64,000 nt of DNA, taken from NCBI GenBank assembly GCA_963784615.1, contig CAWASG010000001.1:1674001-1738000 (forward strand). Direction: 5' to 3'. This document shows, piece by piece, positions 44,011 through 53,158 of the stretch. Under the pieces are notes generated by a model, which saw only the letters and a list, made by a program, of their open reading frames with translations, ran no database searches and was not told the origin of the DNA. The DNA is from UBA11403 sp963784615. Its GTDB lineage: Bacteria; Pseudomonadota; Gammaproteobacteria; Legionellales; Legionellaceae. Within the stretch, counting starts at the first letter, position 1; the number at the start of each line of letters is the position of its first letter. The position numbers and the translations under genes were made by a program.

Positions 44011-44881
44011 TTTTAAATCAACCACGCACGGCAAATGGATATTAGCGGGCGAGCATGCAGTCATTAGAGGGAATGCCGCTCTTGTTTTTCCGGTAACCAG
44101 TCATGAACTGACCCTGGCCTATTATTCCTCCTCGTCTGATTTAAGCGCTGATTATTCCGGGGATAGCGGCGCTGATCTTCACTTGTTATTCTGGAGCGTT
44201 CTCGAACATGGAATGCATATCCTAGGTAAATCTTTAAACAGTCTCAGTGGTCATTTTGATTTACAAAGCAATATCCCCGTAGGGGTCGGCATGGGTGCCT
44301 CAGCCGCGCTTTGTGTTGCAACTGCACGATGGTTTTTAGCCCAACACTTCATCGAGGAAAACCGACTCCAAGCGTTTGCCACAGAACTGGAGAACTTGTT
44401 CCACGGAAAAAGCAGTGGTCTTGATATTGCAGGCGTTTCGGCGATGGGCGGCATTGAATTCAAGCAAGGCCAATGCTCGCCGCTCAATCAAGCCTGGCAA
44501 CCGAACTGGTATTTGTCATCCTGCGAGCAAATTGGCATTACTTCTCATTGCATCAACCAGGTTCAAACACTATGGGAGAAACAACCTGAATTGGCACTTC
44601 AGATTGATCAACAAATGGTAGAGAGTGTCCAGCTCGCACGAGAAGCCCTAGAACAAAATACGCCCGATAGACAAGAACGTCTTGCATACGCCATCAATCT
44701 TGCAGGCGATTGTTTTCAACAATGGGGGTTAGTCAGTGAGCGTTTACAGCAACATATGCAGGCATTAAAAAACAAAGGCGCCATCGCGGTCAAGCCAACT
44801 GGATCAGGAGGCGGCGGATTTGTGGTGAGCTTGTGGGACACTCAAGCAGCTCCAATTGATCTTGGGTTAACTACCATTTAG
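43988..44881 (+). CDS. mvk: Mevalonate kinase (GHMP family)
   Basis: The gene encodes 297 aa, with a start within the mvaD end (alternatives at 43997 or 44000 shorten it by 3-4 residues). Motifs are HGKWILAGEHAVIRGNAALV, the loop GVGMGASAALCVA and KPTGSGGGGFVVSL. Mevalonate kinase phosphorylates mevalonate at the start of the same pathway as mvaD. Phosphomevalonate kinase is a conceivable alternative since both are GHMP kinases, but the EHAVI motif favours mevalonate kinase. Confidence 0.85.
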   Translation: MVIMMLSNFKSTTHGKWILAGEHAVIRGNAALVFPVTSHELTLAYYSSSSDLSADYSGDSGADLHLLFWSVLEHGMHILGKSLNSLSGHFDLQSNIPVGVGMGASAALCVATARWFLAQHFIEENRLQAFATELENLFHGKSSGLDIAGVSAMGGIEFKQGQCSPLNQAWQPNWYLSSCEQIGITSHCINQVQTLWEKQPELALQIDQQMVESVQLAREALEQNTPDRQERLAYAINLAGDCFQQWGLVSERLQQHMQALKNKGAIAVKPTGSGGGGFVVSLWDTQAAPIDLGLTTI

Positions 44882-44957
44882 CCATTTACCACAGCGAATT
44901 CAGCGCTAAGATGCAATTCCATTACCCTAAAAAGCTATTGAATCGTAGCGAGAATGG

Positions 44958-45254
44958 CTAATAAGTTCCAGGACCATGTGCACCCGAGCCGGCATTATTG
45001 ATGTACTTCTCGGACCGATGGCCTGGAGTGTGAGGTACTTTATAGTACTCGGTAACAGTGTTTCCTGTATTCGGTCCCAATCCACGGCGAATTCCATACC
45101 ACCCATAATCAATACCTCTTTCCTGATCACCGTATTGCTGAGATGGATTGACGACAATGTAAACATCGTTTCTTTCAGTATTAGTATAGATCGTTGCCGC
45201 TTGCAACGGTAGAATGACAAGTGTGACCACTAGCATAAAAAAGATCCGTTTCAT
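44958..45254 (-). CDS. Small exported hypothetical protein
   Basis: The gene encodes 98 aa from ATG 45254 (AAGGAGCGCAG upstream). The signal peptide is MKRIFFMLVVTLVILPLQA. The mature part is Tyr/Gly-rich (YGDQERGIDYGWYGIRRG) without a known domain. It is monocistronic. Periplasmic or secreted location is likely; function unknown. Confidence 0.55.
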   Translation of the reverse strand: MKRIFFMLVVTLVILPLQAATIYTNTERNDVYIVVNPSQQYGDQERGIDYGWYGIRRGLGPNTGNTVTEYYKVPHTPGHRSEKYINNAGSGAHGPGTY

Positions 45255-45417
45255 TCTGCGCTCCTTCGGTACGTTGACAAACTGGGTACCCACTTAGTTT
45301 TAAGTTTATACAACAACCAGCCAATAATCAAACTGGTCATTTAGAAAACAGTCTATTTGGTCGTATTTAAAGAAGCCTGTAGTAAAGGCATGGGCTTTTC
45401 AGTATGAAAATAATGAG

Positions 45418-45810
45418 ATGAAAATGATGGCAGGAAAAAAAAGTAAGAAAGAAAAAGGCGCCAATAGCGCTCGAAAAATGAACTCATTTTTCGCGTGGGA
45501 TGGCAACGTTCTCGTGCTGAATGTTCTGGGAACGCCCGGTGCCAAAAAAGATGCCATTGGGAAAGTGAAGGGCAATCAACTTAAAATAAGCGTCACTGAA
45601 GCGCCTCGCGCAGGCAGAGCAACGGATCATATGGTACGCTTCTTGGCCAAAGAATTTGATGTGGCAAGTTCCGATATTGAAGTTGTGTTTGGTCGAATGA
45701 ACATTAACAAGCAATTACGAATCAAGGCACCTAAACGCCTGCCATCAGTGATTGCACAGCATAATCTAATCGATAAAGCGTCGAAAACGCATGCGGGATA
45801 TGATGTCTAG
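45418..45810 (+). CDS. DUF167/YggU-family protein
   Basis: The gene encodes 130 aa; residues 30-110 carry the YggU pattern (LNVLGTPGAKKDAIGKV, LKISVTEAPRAGRATDHMVRFLA, GRMNINKQLRI). There is a basic Lys-rich N-terminal extension (GKKSKKEKG) not typical of E. coli YggU; a start at 45427 or 45478 would shorten it. Function of the family is unknown. Confidence 0.8.
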   Translation: MKMMAGKKSKKEKGANSARKMNSFFAWDGNVLVLNVLGTPGAKKDAIGKVKGNQLKISVTEAPRAGRATDHMVRFLAKEFDVASSDIEVVFGRMNINKQLRIKAPKRLPSVIAQHNLIDKASKTHAGYDV

Positions 45811-45866
45811 TGCGTTGTTGATCTAATTTTAGCCGGTCATAATATTCAAATTGTTGGCATTTAAAC

Positions 45867-45955
45867 CGGAATCCGAGCCACGACCGTTAGGGAGTGGAGC
45901 AGCTCAGGCCCGCACCAAAATGCTCCACTCCCTAACGGTCGTGGCTCGGATTCCG
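45867..45955. repeat. Perfect 35-bp inverted repeat (hairpin)
   Basis: CGGAATCCGAGCCACGACCG and following bases (45867-45901) pair perfectly with 45921-45955 across a 19-bp loop. No T-run is adjacent, so it looks more like a dispersed repeat than a classic terminator. Confidence 0.85.
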
Positions 45956-46073
45956 ATTTAATACCATCGATCCCGCCGGTCAAAACTGAACGGAGAGAGT
46001 ACTAGCCCAATGATGTATATGGACCAATAAAGTACCTCGACCAAGAAAAGAAGCTCTTCTGCTGAGTCGATGA

Positions 46074-46292
46074 CTAAAAGAAATGGTCACCAGACTCGTT
46101 AGCAGCATCATTGCCAAGAGGTAAACAATTAGGGTCAACCGAGTCGCCGGGAATTTTGCGTGCTTCGCTAGCCCATTCGCCCAAATCAATAAGTTTACAG
46201 CGGGCAGAACAAAACGGTTTGAAGGCGTTTTCAGGGCACCAAGTATTTGTTTTGCTGCAGGTAGGGCAAGTAATTTTCTGTTGGATATTCAT
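46074..46292 (-). CDS. yacG: DNA gyrase inhibitor YacG
   Basis: The gene encodes 72 aa with a zinc site CPTC...FCSARC and IDLGEWASEARKIPG. YacG binds and inhibits gyrase GyrB in E. coli. It is usually next to coaE/pilD; here it stands alone between hairpin repeats. ATG 46292 fits the family length. Confidence 0.9.
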   Translation of the reverse strand: MNIQQKITCPTCSKTNTWCPENAFKPFCSARCKLIDLGEWASEARKIPGDSVDPNCLPLGNDAANESGDHFF

Positions 46293-46469
46293 AACGGTCT
46301 TTGTTCATTTATGTTAGGAATCGCAGTATGCAATACAAAACATCATATTTTCAACTGAAAAAGTAAATATACTATGCTATCAAACAACCTGTGCGTTAGC
46401 ATAGTAGTACCTTTTCAATTTAGTTTTGACCGGTTGAAATAGCCAGATTGAAATGATCTCGAACAAAGC

Positions 46470-46541
46470 GTCGTTGCGAGGCACGAAGCAATCCAGGGTT
46501 CGAAGCTTTGTTCTCTGGATTGCTTCGTGCCTCGCAACGAC
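46470..46541. repeat. Dispersed hairpin repeat, GTCGTTGCGAG family (copy 2)
   Basis: The arms GTCGTTGCGAGGCACGAAGC and its complement (to 46541) are nearly perfect, more so than the copy at 36488-36561. Confidence 0.85.
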
Positions 46542-46682
46542 GACCTGCAAGCGCAGTGTTGAGATTTTTACCGAGGCGACTGGGTTGATCACTATAATCA
46601 ACCGGTCAAAACTAAATGGAAACAGTAGCAAAACCCTGCTAGAAACGTGGGTTATGTGGCACTCGACCACAGAGCCGATTGT

Positions 46683-47138
46683 CTAAATTACTCCAATATC
46701 TTCATTCCAAAGAGAGGTGTTATTAGCAATAAAATCACGCATTATCGCAATACACTCTTCATTTTGAAGGACGTTAATATGAACGCCATGTTTTTTTAAT
46801 AACGCCTCTTCACCGAGAAATGTTTGGTTTTCTCCAATAACGACACAAGGAATTTTATACAGTAATATTGCGCCGCTACACATCGAGCACGGGGATAGCG
46901 TTGTATATAAGATGGATTGCTGATAAATCTCTGCTCGCTGCCGGCCCGCATTCTCCAGCGCATCCATTTCCGCATGTAAAATAGCACTTTTTTGTTGAAT
47001 ACGTTGGTTATGTCCACGACCAATAACTACGCCGTTGTGAACCAGAAGGGAACCAATCGGAATACCTCCTTGCTGTTGGCTTCGCTTAGCCTCTTCAATG
47101 GCAATTTGCATAAAATTAAGATGAGACGTCATATCCAT
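46683..47138 (-). CDS. Cytosine deaminase-like nucleoside/base deaminase (FCY1 type)
   Basis: The gene encodes 151 aa with zinc motifs HAEMD and PCSMC. The rest (GGIPIGSLLVHNGVVIGRGH, LYTTLSPCSMCSGAILLYKI, FLGEEALLKKHG, NEDIG at the end) resembles yeast cytosine deaminase FCY1 more than bacterial CodA, TadA or GuaD. It would convert cytosine to uracil for pyrimidine salvage. Resemblance is from memory of the yeast sequence. Confidence 0.75.
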   Translation of the reverse strand: MDMTSHLNFMQIAIEEAKRSQQQGGIPIGSLLVHNGVVIGRGHNQRIQQKSAILHAEMDALENAGRQRAEIYQQSILYTTLSPCSMCSGAILLYKIPCVVIGENQTFLGEEALLKKHGVHINVLQNEECIAIMRDFIANNTSLWNEDIGVI

Positions 47139-47200
47139 ATATTCTGCCTTTATAGATGTGGCTAGGCCACACTGCCATTAAGTTAGAGGAGTTAATCGGA

Positions 47201-47275
47201 GTAGGTTGGGTTGAGCGAGAGCGAAGCCCAACACAATCGTCATGTTGGGCTTCGCTCTCGCTCAACCCAACCTAC
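47201..47275. repeat. Dispersed hairpin repeat, GTAGGTTGGGTTGAG family (copy 2)
   Basis: GTAGGTTGGGTTGAGCGAGA and its complement ending CCAACCTAC form a long stem. It lies between the deaminase promoter and the 3' end of rapA. Confidence 0.85.
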
Positions 47276-47286
47276 ACGTACATCAA

Positions 47287-50145
47287 TCATTTATTCAGTA
47301 TCACACGAAGCGCTTGTAATTTTAAAGTAGCGTGATTGATATAATGCTCACTTTCCTTGATTTGTTCCGCAAGGAAATTAACTTCTTCAAAGCGAATACT
47401 GGAATTAACTTCTTTTAGTGTTTGTAATCGATGCAATTCACGGCCGATTTGTTCGTGCATTTCGTCGTTTGCCCTAATCAGAAACTCATTCATTTGTTGC
47501 TCTGCCAGAGGATTGCTCTTCGCTAATATGGCTTCTATAGATGGACGCAGTTCTTTGATGAGCGGAGCGGCCAAATGATATTTTACTGGCTGACATAATT
47601 GATTGAGCTGCTTAAAATTAAGAATTTTAACGAAATCTTTCCCGTTAATATCCATTAAAAGTCTAATCGGTGTCACGGGTACAAATCTGTCAAGTTGCAA
47701 ATATTTGGGCGCGGCGCAATTGATGGTATAAAATATTTCTAAAAACAATGTGCCTACAGGAATATTTTTAATAGACATGGTCGCGATTGAGCTATTTCCT
47801 AAGTCCGAGTTTAAAATCATCTCGATAGACTCATGCACCATAGGATGCTCCCAACTTAAAAACTCGATGTCTTCGCGAATTAAGCCTTTAGCACGAGAGT
47901 AAGTGACTGTAACGCCATCTTCTTTTAATCCTGGAAAATGGCTTGTTTTCATATGCTCAGTAGGTCGAAGCACTTCTGTATGTTCCGAATGGTATTCATG
48001 TTCAACACCATATTCTTGAAATACTTTTGCCATATAGCTTTCAAGCTGCAAGATATTCTCTTCAGCTTCAATTTCAATAATAAGTTCTTCAGCAACCAGT
48101 GGGTTACATGAATTTAACTCTAAGAGTTTATCGCGCCCTTCATGTAATTTTTGGTTGATTTGTTTTGTATATGCACTTGTTTCTTCAATGAGTTGGGTGA
48201 AACTTTCATCAATACATGCTTTCGGAGATTTCAGCATGTGCTCGAGTTGCGCTTCAAAATGTTGATAAATAGCAAATCCCGCCGCGCAACTGTGTTCAAA
48301 TAGATTGATTCCTTCATGATACCAACGAAACAGGATTTCTTGCGATGTCTCTTTAAGATAGGGAACATGAATCGCAATAGCGTGTTTTTGGCCGATGCGA
48401 TCCAGTCTGCCAATGCGCTGTTCTAGCAAATCGGGATTAGTAGGTAAATCAAATAAAACCAAATGATGCGCAAATTGGAAATTTCTACCTTCGCTGCCTA
48501 TCTCAGAACAAACCAGTATCTGTGCGCCCTGTTCTGTTTCGGCGAAATAAGCGGCTGCGCGATCTCTTTCAATCAGCGATAAATGTTCGTGAAAAGCCGC
48601 ACTACGAAGACCTTTGGTGACTTTTAAATGCCGCTCCAACGTAATTGCTGTTTGTGTTTTGGCACAAATGATCAATATTTTTTCTGGATATTGTTCCTCA
48701 ATCAGCGCCTCAAGCCATGGAACCCGCGGATCATTTTTAAGCCAAAAATCATTTTCTTGTAATGACTGCTCTGGATAGAGTGTATTAATACAATTTAAAG
48801 CTTGTAACGAAGTGTAAATCAATGGACAAGGTAAGGGGTAACTATGTAATTTTCTCTTTGGAAACCCTTGTATTGATGCGCGCGTATTACGAAACAGTAC
48901 ACGCCCAGTGCCATGTCTATCTAGCAAACTTTTAATGTTCTCGTTCATATGAGGAGAAATCGTTTCGCCCAGGTATTGTTTTAATTCCTGCAACAGATTG
49001 GTGTCTAGTTCATCCGTGTTGTTATTGGCCTCGTCGTTCATGAGCTTCTGCACTAATGCATTAATATTTTGATACAGGCTCTCTTCTTTTTTAAACGCGG
49101 CTAAACTATAAAATCGCGCCGGATCCAACAGCCGTAAACGCGCAAAATGGCTTTCTATTCCCACTTGTTCTGGCGTTGCGGTCAGCAGTAATAAGCCATT
49201 ACTTTGGGTTGATAGCTGTTCTATATAATCATATTCGACACTACTCGTTTCTTCAGACCATCGTAAATGATGCGCCTCGTCAACGACTAATAGATCCCAT
49301 TTCTCTTCTAAAGAGTGAGCTTGAGCGTTTTTGTTAGTTAATAAGAAATCAAGGCTACACAAAACCAATGTTTCTGTTTCAAAAGGATTGGGGTTTGATG
49401 ATTCATGGATTTCGAGACTATCATCATCCTCCATGTGAGCCGTATATCGATTCTCATCGATGATAGAGAAATACAAATTAAACCGTCTTCTCATTTCAAT
49501 AAGCCATTGATGAATGAGCGTATCAGGTACAATAATTAAAACCCGTTGCGCTCGCCCCGTATGCAATTGGTAATGTAAGATCATCCCCGCTTCAATTGTT
49601 TTTCCTAAGCCCACTTCATCTGCCAGGAGAACTCGAGGCGCATAACGTTGAGCTACTTCGCTTGCAATATAGACTTGGTGAGGGAGATGGCTGGTTCTTG
49701 AGCCTAATAACCCTCTCACTTTGGATTGCTGCAATCGACTAAAGTGCTCGAGGGTTGCTATCCTTAATTTATACGCATCCATTTTGTCAATTAAGCCATT
49801 GAACAAGCGTTCCTGCGGTGTATTGAGCTGAATAAAACAATGAAGTGATGCTTCGGTAATGTGAACCTCTTGCCCAGTTGTTTCATCTATGCCTGAGTAG
49901 AGGAGTAAATTTCGATGCTGGTTCACTGCCGTAATTTGCAACGTTTGTTGCTCATTCGTTGTGATTTTTTCGCCTTCTTTATAAATAATGCGACTTAATG
50001 GTGCATTATCTACAGCATAAATTCGCTCCTCTTCCGCCGCGGGAAAATTGATATGAACTGCACGTCCTTCGAGGGCAGTAATAATACCCAAACCCAGCTG
50101 CGTCTCTGCGTTACTGATCCAGCGTTGACCGATTGTAAATGACAT
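47287..50145 (-). CDS. rapA: RNA polymerase-associated protein RapA (Swi2/Snf2 ATPase)
   Basis: The gene encodes 952 aa. The N-terminal Tudor-like region opens with GQRWISNAETQLGLGIITAL. The Snf2 motor has LLADEVGLGKTIEAGMI (motif I), VVDEAHHLRW (motif II), LLTATPEQ (III), and HLVLFDLPTNPDLLEQRIGRLDRIGQ (V-VI). RapA recycles RNA polymerase after transcription. The length matches E. coli RapA (968 aa). It is 26 bp downstream of a fis-like gene and probably cotranscribed with it. Confidence 0.95.
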   Translation of the reverse strand: MSFTIGQRWISNAETQLGLGIITALEGRAVHINFPAAEEERIYAVDNAPLSRIIYKEGEKITTNEQQTLQITAVNQHRNLLLYSGIDETTGQEVHITEASLHCFIQLNTPQERLFNGLIDKMDAYKLRIATLEHFSRLQQSKVRGLLGSRTSHLPHQVYIASEVAQRYAPRVLLADEVGLGKTIEAGMILHYQLHTGRAQRVLIIVPDTLIHQWLIEMRRRFNLYFSIIDENRYTAHMEDDDSLEIHESSNPNPFETETLVLCSLDFLLTNKNAQAHSLEEKWDLLVVDEAHHLRWSEETSSVEYDYIEQLSTQSNGLLLLTATPEQVGIESHFARLRLLDPARFYSLAAFKKEESLYQNINALVQKLMNDEANNNTDELDTNLLQELKQYLGETISPHMNENIKSLLDRHGTGRVLFRNTRASIQGFPKRKLHSYPLPCPLIYTSLQALNCINTLYPEQSLQENDFWLKNDPRVPWLEALIEEQYPEKILIICAKTQTAITLERHLKVTKGLRSAAFHEHLSLIERDRAAAYFAETEQGAQILVCSEIGSEGRNFQFAHHLVLFDLPTNPDLLEQRIGRLDRIGQKHAIAIHVPYLKETSQEILFRWYHEGINLFEHSCAAGFAIYQHFEAQLEHMLKSPKACIDESFTQLIEETSAYTKQINQKLHEGRDKLLELNSCNPLVAEELIIEIEAEENILQLESYMAKVFQEYGVEHEYHSEHTEVLRPTEHMKTSHFPGLKEDGVTVTYSRAKGLIREDIEFLSWEHPMVHESIEMILNSDLGNSSIATMSIKNIPVGTLFLEIFYTINCAAPKYLQLDRFVPVTPIRLLMDINGKDFVKILNFKQLNQLCQPVKYHLAAPLIKELRPSIEAILAKSNPLAEQQMNEFLIRANDEMHEQIGRELHRLQTLKEVNSSIRFEEVNFLAEQIKESEHYINHATLKLQALRVILNK

Positions 50146-50171
50146 ATGACAATTCCTGTTGGAAGCAAATC

Positions 50172-50444
50172 TTAAGTATTTCGACTACCACAGTATTGAT
50201 CATCAAAATATTTTGAAAGTTTCTTACGCAGGGTTCCACGACTCAATCCTAGCATTGAAGCCGCCCGACTTTGATTATATTTACTACGCTCTATAACCGC
50301 CTTGAATAATGCAGGCTCAACTTGCTCCATCAGTAAATCATATAGATTCGAAATGCTATCTCTGCTCATCGAGTCCATGTATGTTTTAATCGTTGTTTCT
50401 ACTGTGGTGGCTAATGTGTTCTCTTCAATTTTTAGTTCTTGCAT
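50172..50444 (-). CDS. fis: Fis-family nucleoid/DNA-binding protein
   Basis: The gene encodes 90 aa. The C-terminal HTH (YNQSRAASMLGLSRGTLRKKL) is the Fis signature; the N-terminal half forms the dimer core. Fis bends DNA and controls growth-phase genes, and Legionella has several fis paralogues. It precedes rapA instead of following dusB, so it may be a paralogue rather than the classical fis. AGGCCTAACATG provides a weak start context. Confidence 0.85.
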   Translation of the reverse strand: MQELKIEENTLATTVETTIKTYMDSMSRDSISNLYDLLMEQVEPALFKAVIERSKYNQSRAASMLGLSRGTLRKKLSKYFDDQYCGSRNT

Positions 50445-50784
50445 GTTAGGCCTCTAGTCTGTTCGATAAATTATGATGGCAGTTTACTCCGTTTGTCATA
50501 TTATTGAAAGATTGATTAAAGAAAATGATAAATAAAATGGCATTGGTTGCCGAGAAAACGGCAAATTGAGACGACCATAATGCGCAATATTATTTTATCG
50601 TCAACAATATGCTAAGTTGGTGGTGTTTATGGTTTACAATAATATACGCGAGCCAGTGTAAGATGCTATAAAAACTCGCTGCAACGCCTAAAATTGGATT
50701 GCTTTTTAAAAATTTACACAGGGCTATACGCTTTACCACGGTATGGATGGCCTCCATTAATCAAGATTTATGGAAGAATTAAAA
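50445..50784. promoter_or_regulatory. Divergent intergenic region (fis / beta-lactamase-like)
   Basis: About 340 bp with no gene, A+T-rich, between two divergent genes. Promoters for both are expected, but no strong -35/-10 pair stands out to me. Confidence 0.35.
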
Positions 50785-51840
50785 ATGCATTGTTCATTTT
50801 CGAAAGTGTTGGCAAAAAAAATACGGTGGGCGTTTTGTTGTTTCTTATTGTCGGTCAGTTGTTTTGCTGCAAATAGTAACGATGACTTGGTAAAGAAAAT
50901 TCATGATATTGAGAAAAGATCGAACACCATTATGGGTGTCACCGCTATTCATATCGAGAAAAATAAAACAATTTCCCATAATAGTAATAAACGTTTTTTT
51001 ATGGCCAGTACGATCAAACTACCCATCGCCATGACGTTTTTGAACCGTGTCGATGAGAAAAAAGACTCCTTGAATCGAAAAATCTCGCTTGATTCTCGCA
51101 ACTCAGTCCCTGGGTCCGGGGCTTTATATCATCTATTTGAGAAAAAAAATATCAGCATGTCTACGCAGCAAATACTCAAGCACATGCTTATTCATAGTGA
51201 TAACAGCGCAAGTGACGCTATATTACTTGCCGCGAATGGACCCGAGTCTGTAACACAACGGATGTCTACCCTGGGATTTAAGAACATCTACGTCAATCGC
51301 TCGATTCTTGAAATGTTCATGGATACTAATCATGTGGATCGTTCCTTATTAAAAGAACACCATCCCGTATTTTCGTGGAAACGAATATCTAACCAGGTTC
51401 CTCTGCAAGAGAAAGTGTTAGCCTGGAAGCATTTTCAAAAGGATACTCGAGATACCACTACGTCTGAAGATATGGCCAAATTGCTTGTGAAATTATATAA
51501 AAAACAGGCGCTTTCAGAATCAAATACGCGTTTTTTGATCAATATCATGGAACAATGCCGAACCGGTAGAAGTAGGATAAAAGGCTTGCTGCCTTTCAAT
51601 GTGAAAGTCGCTCACAAAACAGGAACGTGGGCGATTGATGAACAAAATTATCTGAAATACCCTGGCTCTAAGCAACTGTTTCGTTTTGTCAGTGATGTTG
51701 GAATTATCACTTTACCGCATAACAAAGGGCATATCGCGATTGCGGTCTATGTTAAGTCCCAAGCCGCCAGCGATCAGAATCGTAGCCGTGCCATAGCCTT
51801 AACGAGCCGGGCGATTTATGATCATTTTATGAAGTCGTAA
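50785..51840 (+). CDS. Class A beta-lactamase-like serine hydrolase with altered omega loop
   Basis: The gene encodes 351 aa from ATG 50785 (GGAAG upstream); 50770 adds five residues. The signal peptide ends near CFAANS. Catalytic motifs seen are SxxK (MASTIKLPI), SDN (HSDNSASD), RDTTT (DTRDTTTSEDM) and KTG (AHKTGTW). The expected E166xxLN of the omega loop is not visible: the aligned stretch reads QEKVLAWKHFQ, and ~30 extra residues precede it. Deacylation may be impaired, or the enzyme may act on another substrate. Confidence 0.8.
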   Translation: MHCSFSKVLAKKIRWAFCCFLLSVSCFAANSNDDLVKKIHDIEKRSNTIMGVTAIHIEKNKTISHNSNKRFFMASTIKLPIAMTFLNRVDEKKDSLNRKISLDSRNSVPGSGALYHLFEKKNISMSTQQILKHMLIHSDNSASDAILLAANGPESVTQRMSTLGFKNIYVNRSILEMFMDTNHVDRSLLKEHHPVFSWKRISNQVPLQEKVLAWKHFQKDTRDTTTSEDMAKLLVKLYKKQALSESNTRFLINIMEQCRTGRSRIKGLLPFNVKVAHKTGTWAIDEQNYLKYPGSKQLFRFVSDVGIITLPHNKGHIAIAVYVKSQAASDQNRSRAIALTSRAIYDHFMKS

Positions 51841-51863
51841 TATACTAGGGACTGTTTCACACC

Positions 51864-52133
51864 CTAATCCACAAACTGATAATACACTTCGCCCTGCTTG
51901 ACCATTCCTAAATCATAGCGCGCTTGCTCTTCAAGTGCTTGATCACCTGATTTCAGCTCGGCAATATCCGCTTCAATTGCCCGGTTGCGTGCAGCGAGTT
52001 TATTATTGACCTCTTCTTGAAGTGCCAATTTCTTATCAAGTTGAGTCCGATGAAAAACGCTGCCGTCACCAAACCACAGTTTGTATTGCAGTCCCAATAA
52101 CACCAATAATAAAATTAGCCCGATCGTTCGCAT
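51864..52133 (-). CDS. ftsB: Cell division protein FtsB
   Basis: The gene encodes 89 aa from the ATG at 52133, which aligns with the usual FtsB start; upstream in-frame starts (52154, 52145) add up to seven residues. One membrane helix (IGLILLLVLLGLQYKLWFG) is followed by a periplasmic coiled coil (LDKKLALQEEVNNKLAARN) and the conserved ARYDLGMVKQGE. FtsB works with FtsL and FtsQ in the divisome. It is downstream of fabL here and not next to eno/ispD. Confidence 0.88.
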   Translation of the reverse strand: MRTIGLILLLVLLGLQYKLWFGDGSVFHRTQLDKKLALQEEVNNKLAARNRAIEADIAELKSGDQALEEQARYDLGMVKQGEVYYQFVD

Positions 52134-52201
52134 TGTGGCATCCATCTTAAACACATCGTCCCAAAATCAATTATGACAAAGATACACATTAAAATCGAGC
52201 A

Positions 52202-52957
52202 CTAACCCACCACACTATATCCCGCATCAACAAATAATGTATGGCCTTTAATCATTTCAGCCTCAGGCAGGCAAAGCAAGTACACTGCATTGGCCACATC
52301 TTCTGGTGTTAAAGGGCGACCGGCCAAAGCGTGCGACTGATATTCATCCAGCAACTGCTCACGATTGGGGAAATGCTTCAGCGCATCGGTATCTACAACG
52401 CCCGCAGAGACCGTATTCACACTAATGCCTGCTTCTGCAAGCTCAAGACTTAATGAACGCACCAATGCCTCTAGCGCAGCTTTAGACGCACCAATAAAAG
52501 CATAATTAGGAATCGCTCGCTGAGCGCCGAGACTGGACAAAGCGAGTACACGACTACCGACTGGCATCAATGCTCGTCCTTCTGTGACCAAGTGATTCAA
52601 AGCCAGGGCATTGGTTTCCATGCACCAGCGCCAATGTTTTGTGGTCATCTTCATTGCGGGCTTCAAAACACCGCTGGCGGCATTGCTAATTAAAAAATCG
52701 AGTTTGGTAAAATGTTTTTGAAATTCAACAAACATCTCTTTCACGGATTGATGATCAGAGACATTGGCTTGAATCGCACACGCCTGCCGACCCAACGCGT
52801 TGATTTCAGCCACTAACGTTGCGGCTTCATCAGAGCTGTTATAATAAACAATAGCAACATCAACGCCCGCCCGTGCCAACTTCAACGCCGTCGCCCTACC
52901 AATCCCACGTGCGCCACCGGTAATTAAAGCAACCTTATTGATGAGTGTTTGGCTCAT
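52202..52957 (-). CDS. fabL: Enoyl-ACP reductase FabL-type (SDR family)
   Basis: The gene encodes 251 aa. The Rossmann motif is TGGARGIG, NAASG is the second motif, and the active site is YAFIGASK (Y-x6-K, as in FabI/FabL, not the Y-x3-K of ordinary SDRs). The segment VVDTDALKHFPNRE matches Bacillus FabL closely. It reduces enoyl-ACP in the last step of fatty-acid elongation. It is cotranscribed with ftsB (gap about 70 bp). FabL-type enzymes are usually less sensitive to triclosan. Confidence 0.85.
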   Translation of the reverse strand: MSQTLINKVALITGGARGIGRATALKLARAGVDVAIVYYNSSDEAATLVAEINALGRQACAIQANVSDHQSVKEMFVEFQKHFTKLDFLISNAASGVLKPAMKMTTKHWRWCMETNALALNHLVTEGRALMPVGSRVLALSSLGAQRAIPNYAFIGASKAALEALVRSLSLELAEAGISVNTVSAGVVDTDALKHFPNREQLLDEYQSHALAGRPLTPEDVANAVYLLCLPEAEMIKGHTLFVDAGYSVVG

Positions 52958-53158
52958 GATGATAATCTCTCTTGTGAAAAATCAGCCAAATTACCCCTGT
53001 TCATTGATGCTGTCAATCTTGTGGCCGATTTTGTCAATGAAAAATCCGTCATGAAAAGCGCAAATGCATATATTGTGACGGAAAAAAATAACTTGTCTTA
53101 TTCGCTTAAATTTTGTACCCTTCGCTCTCATAAACATTAAAAGAATAGAAAAGATTAG

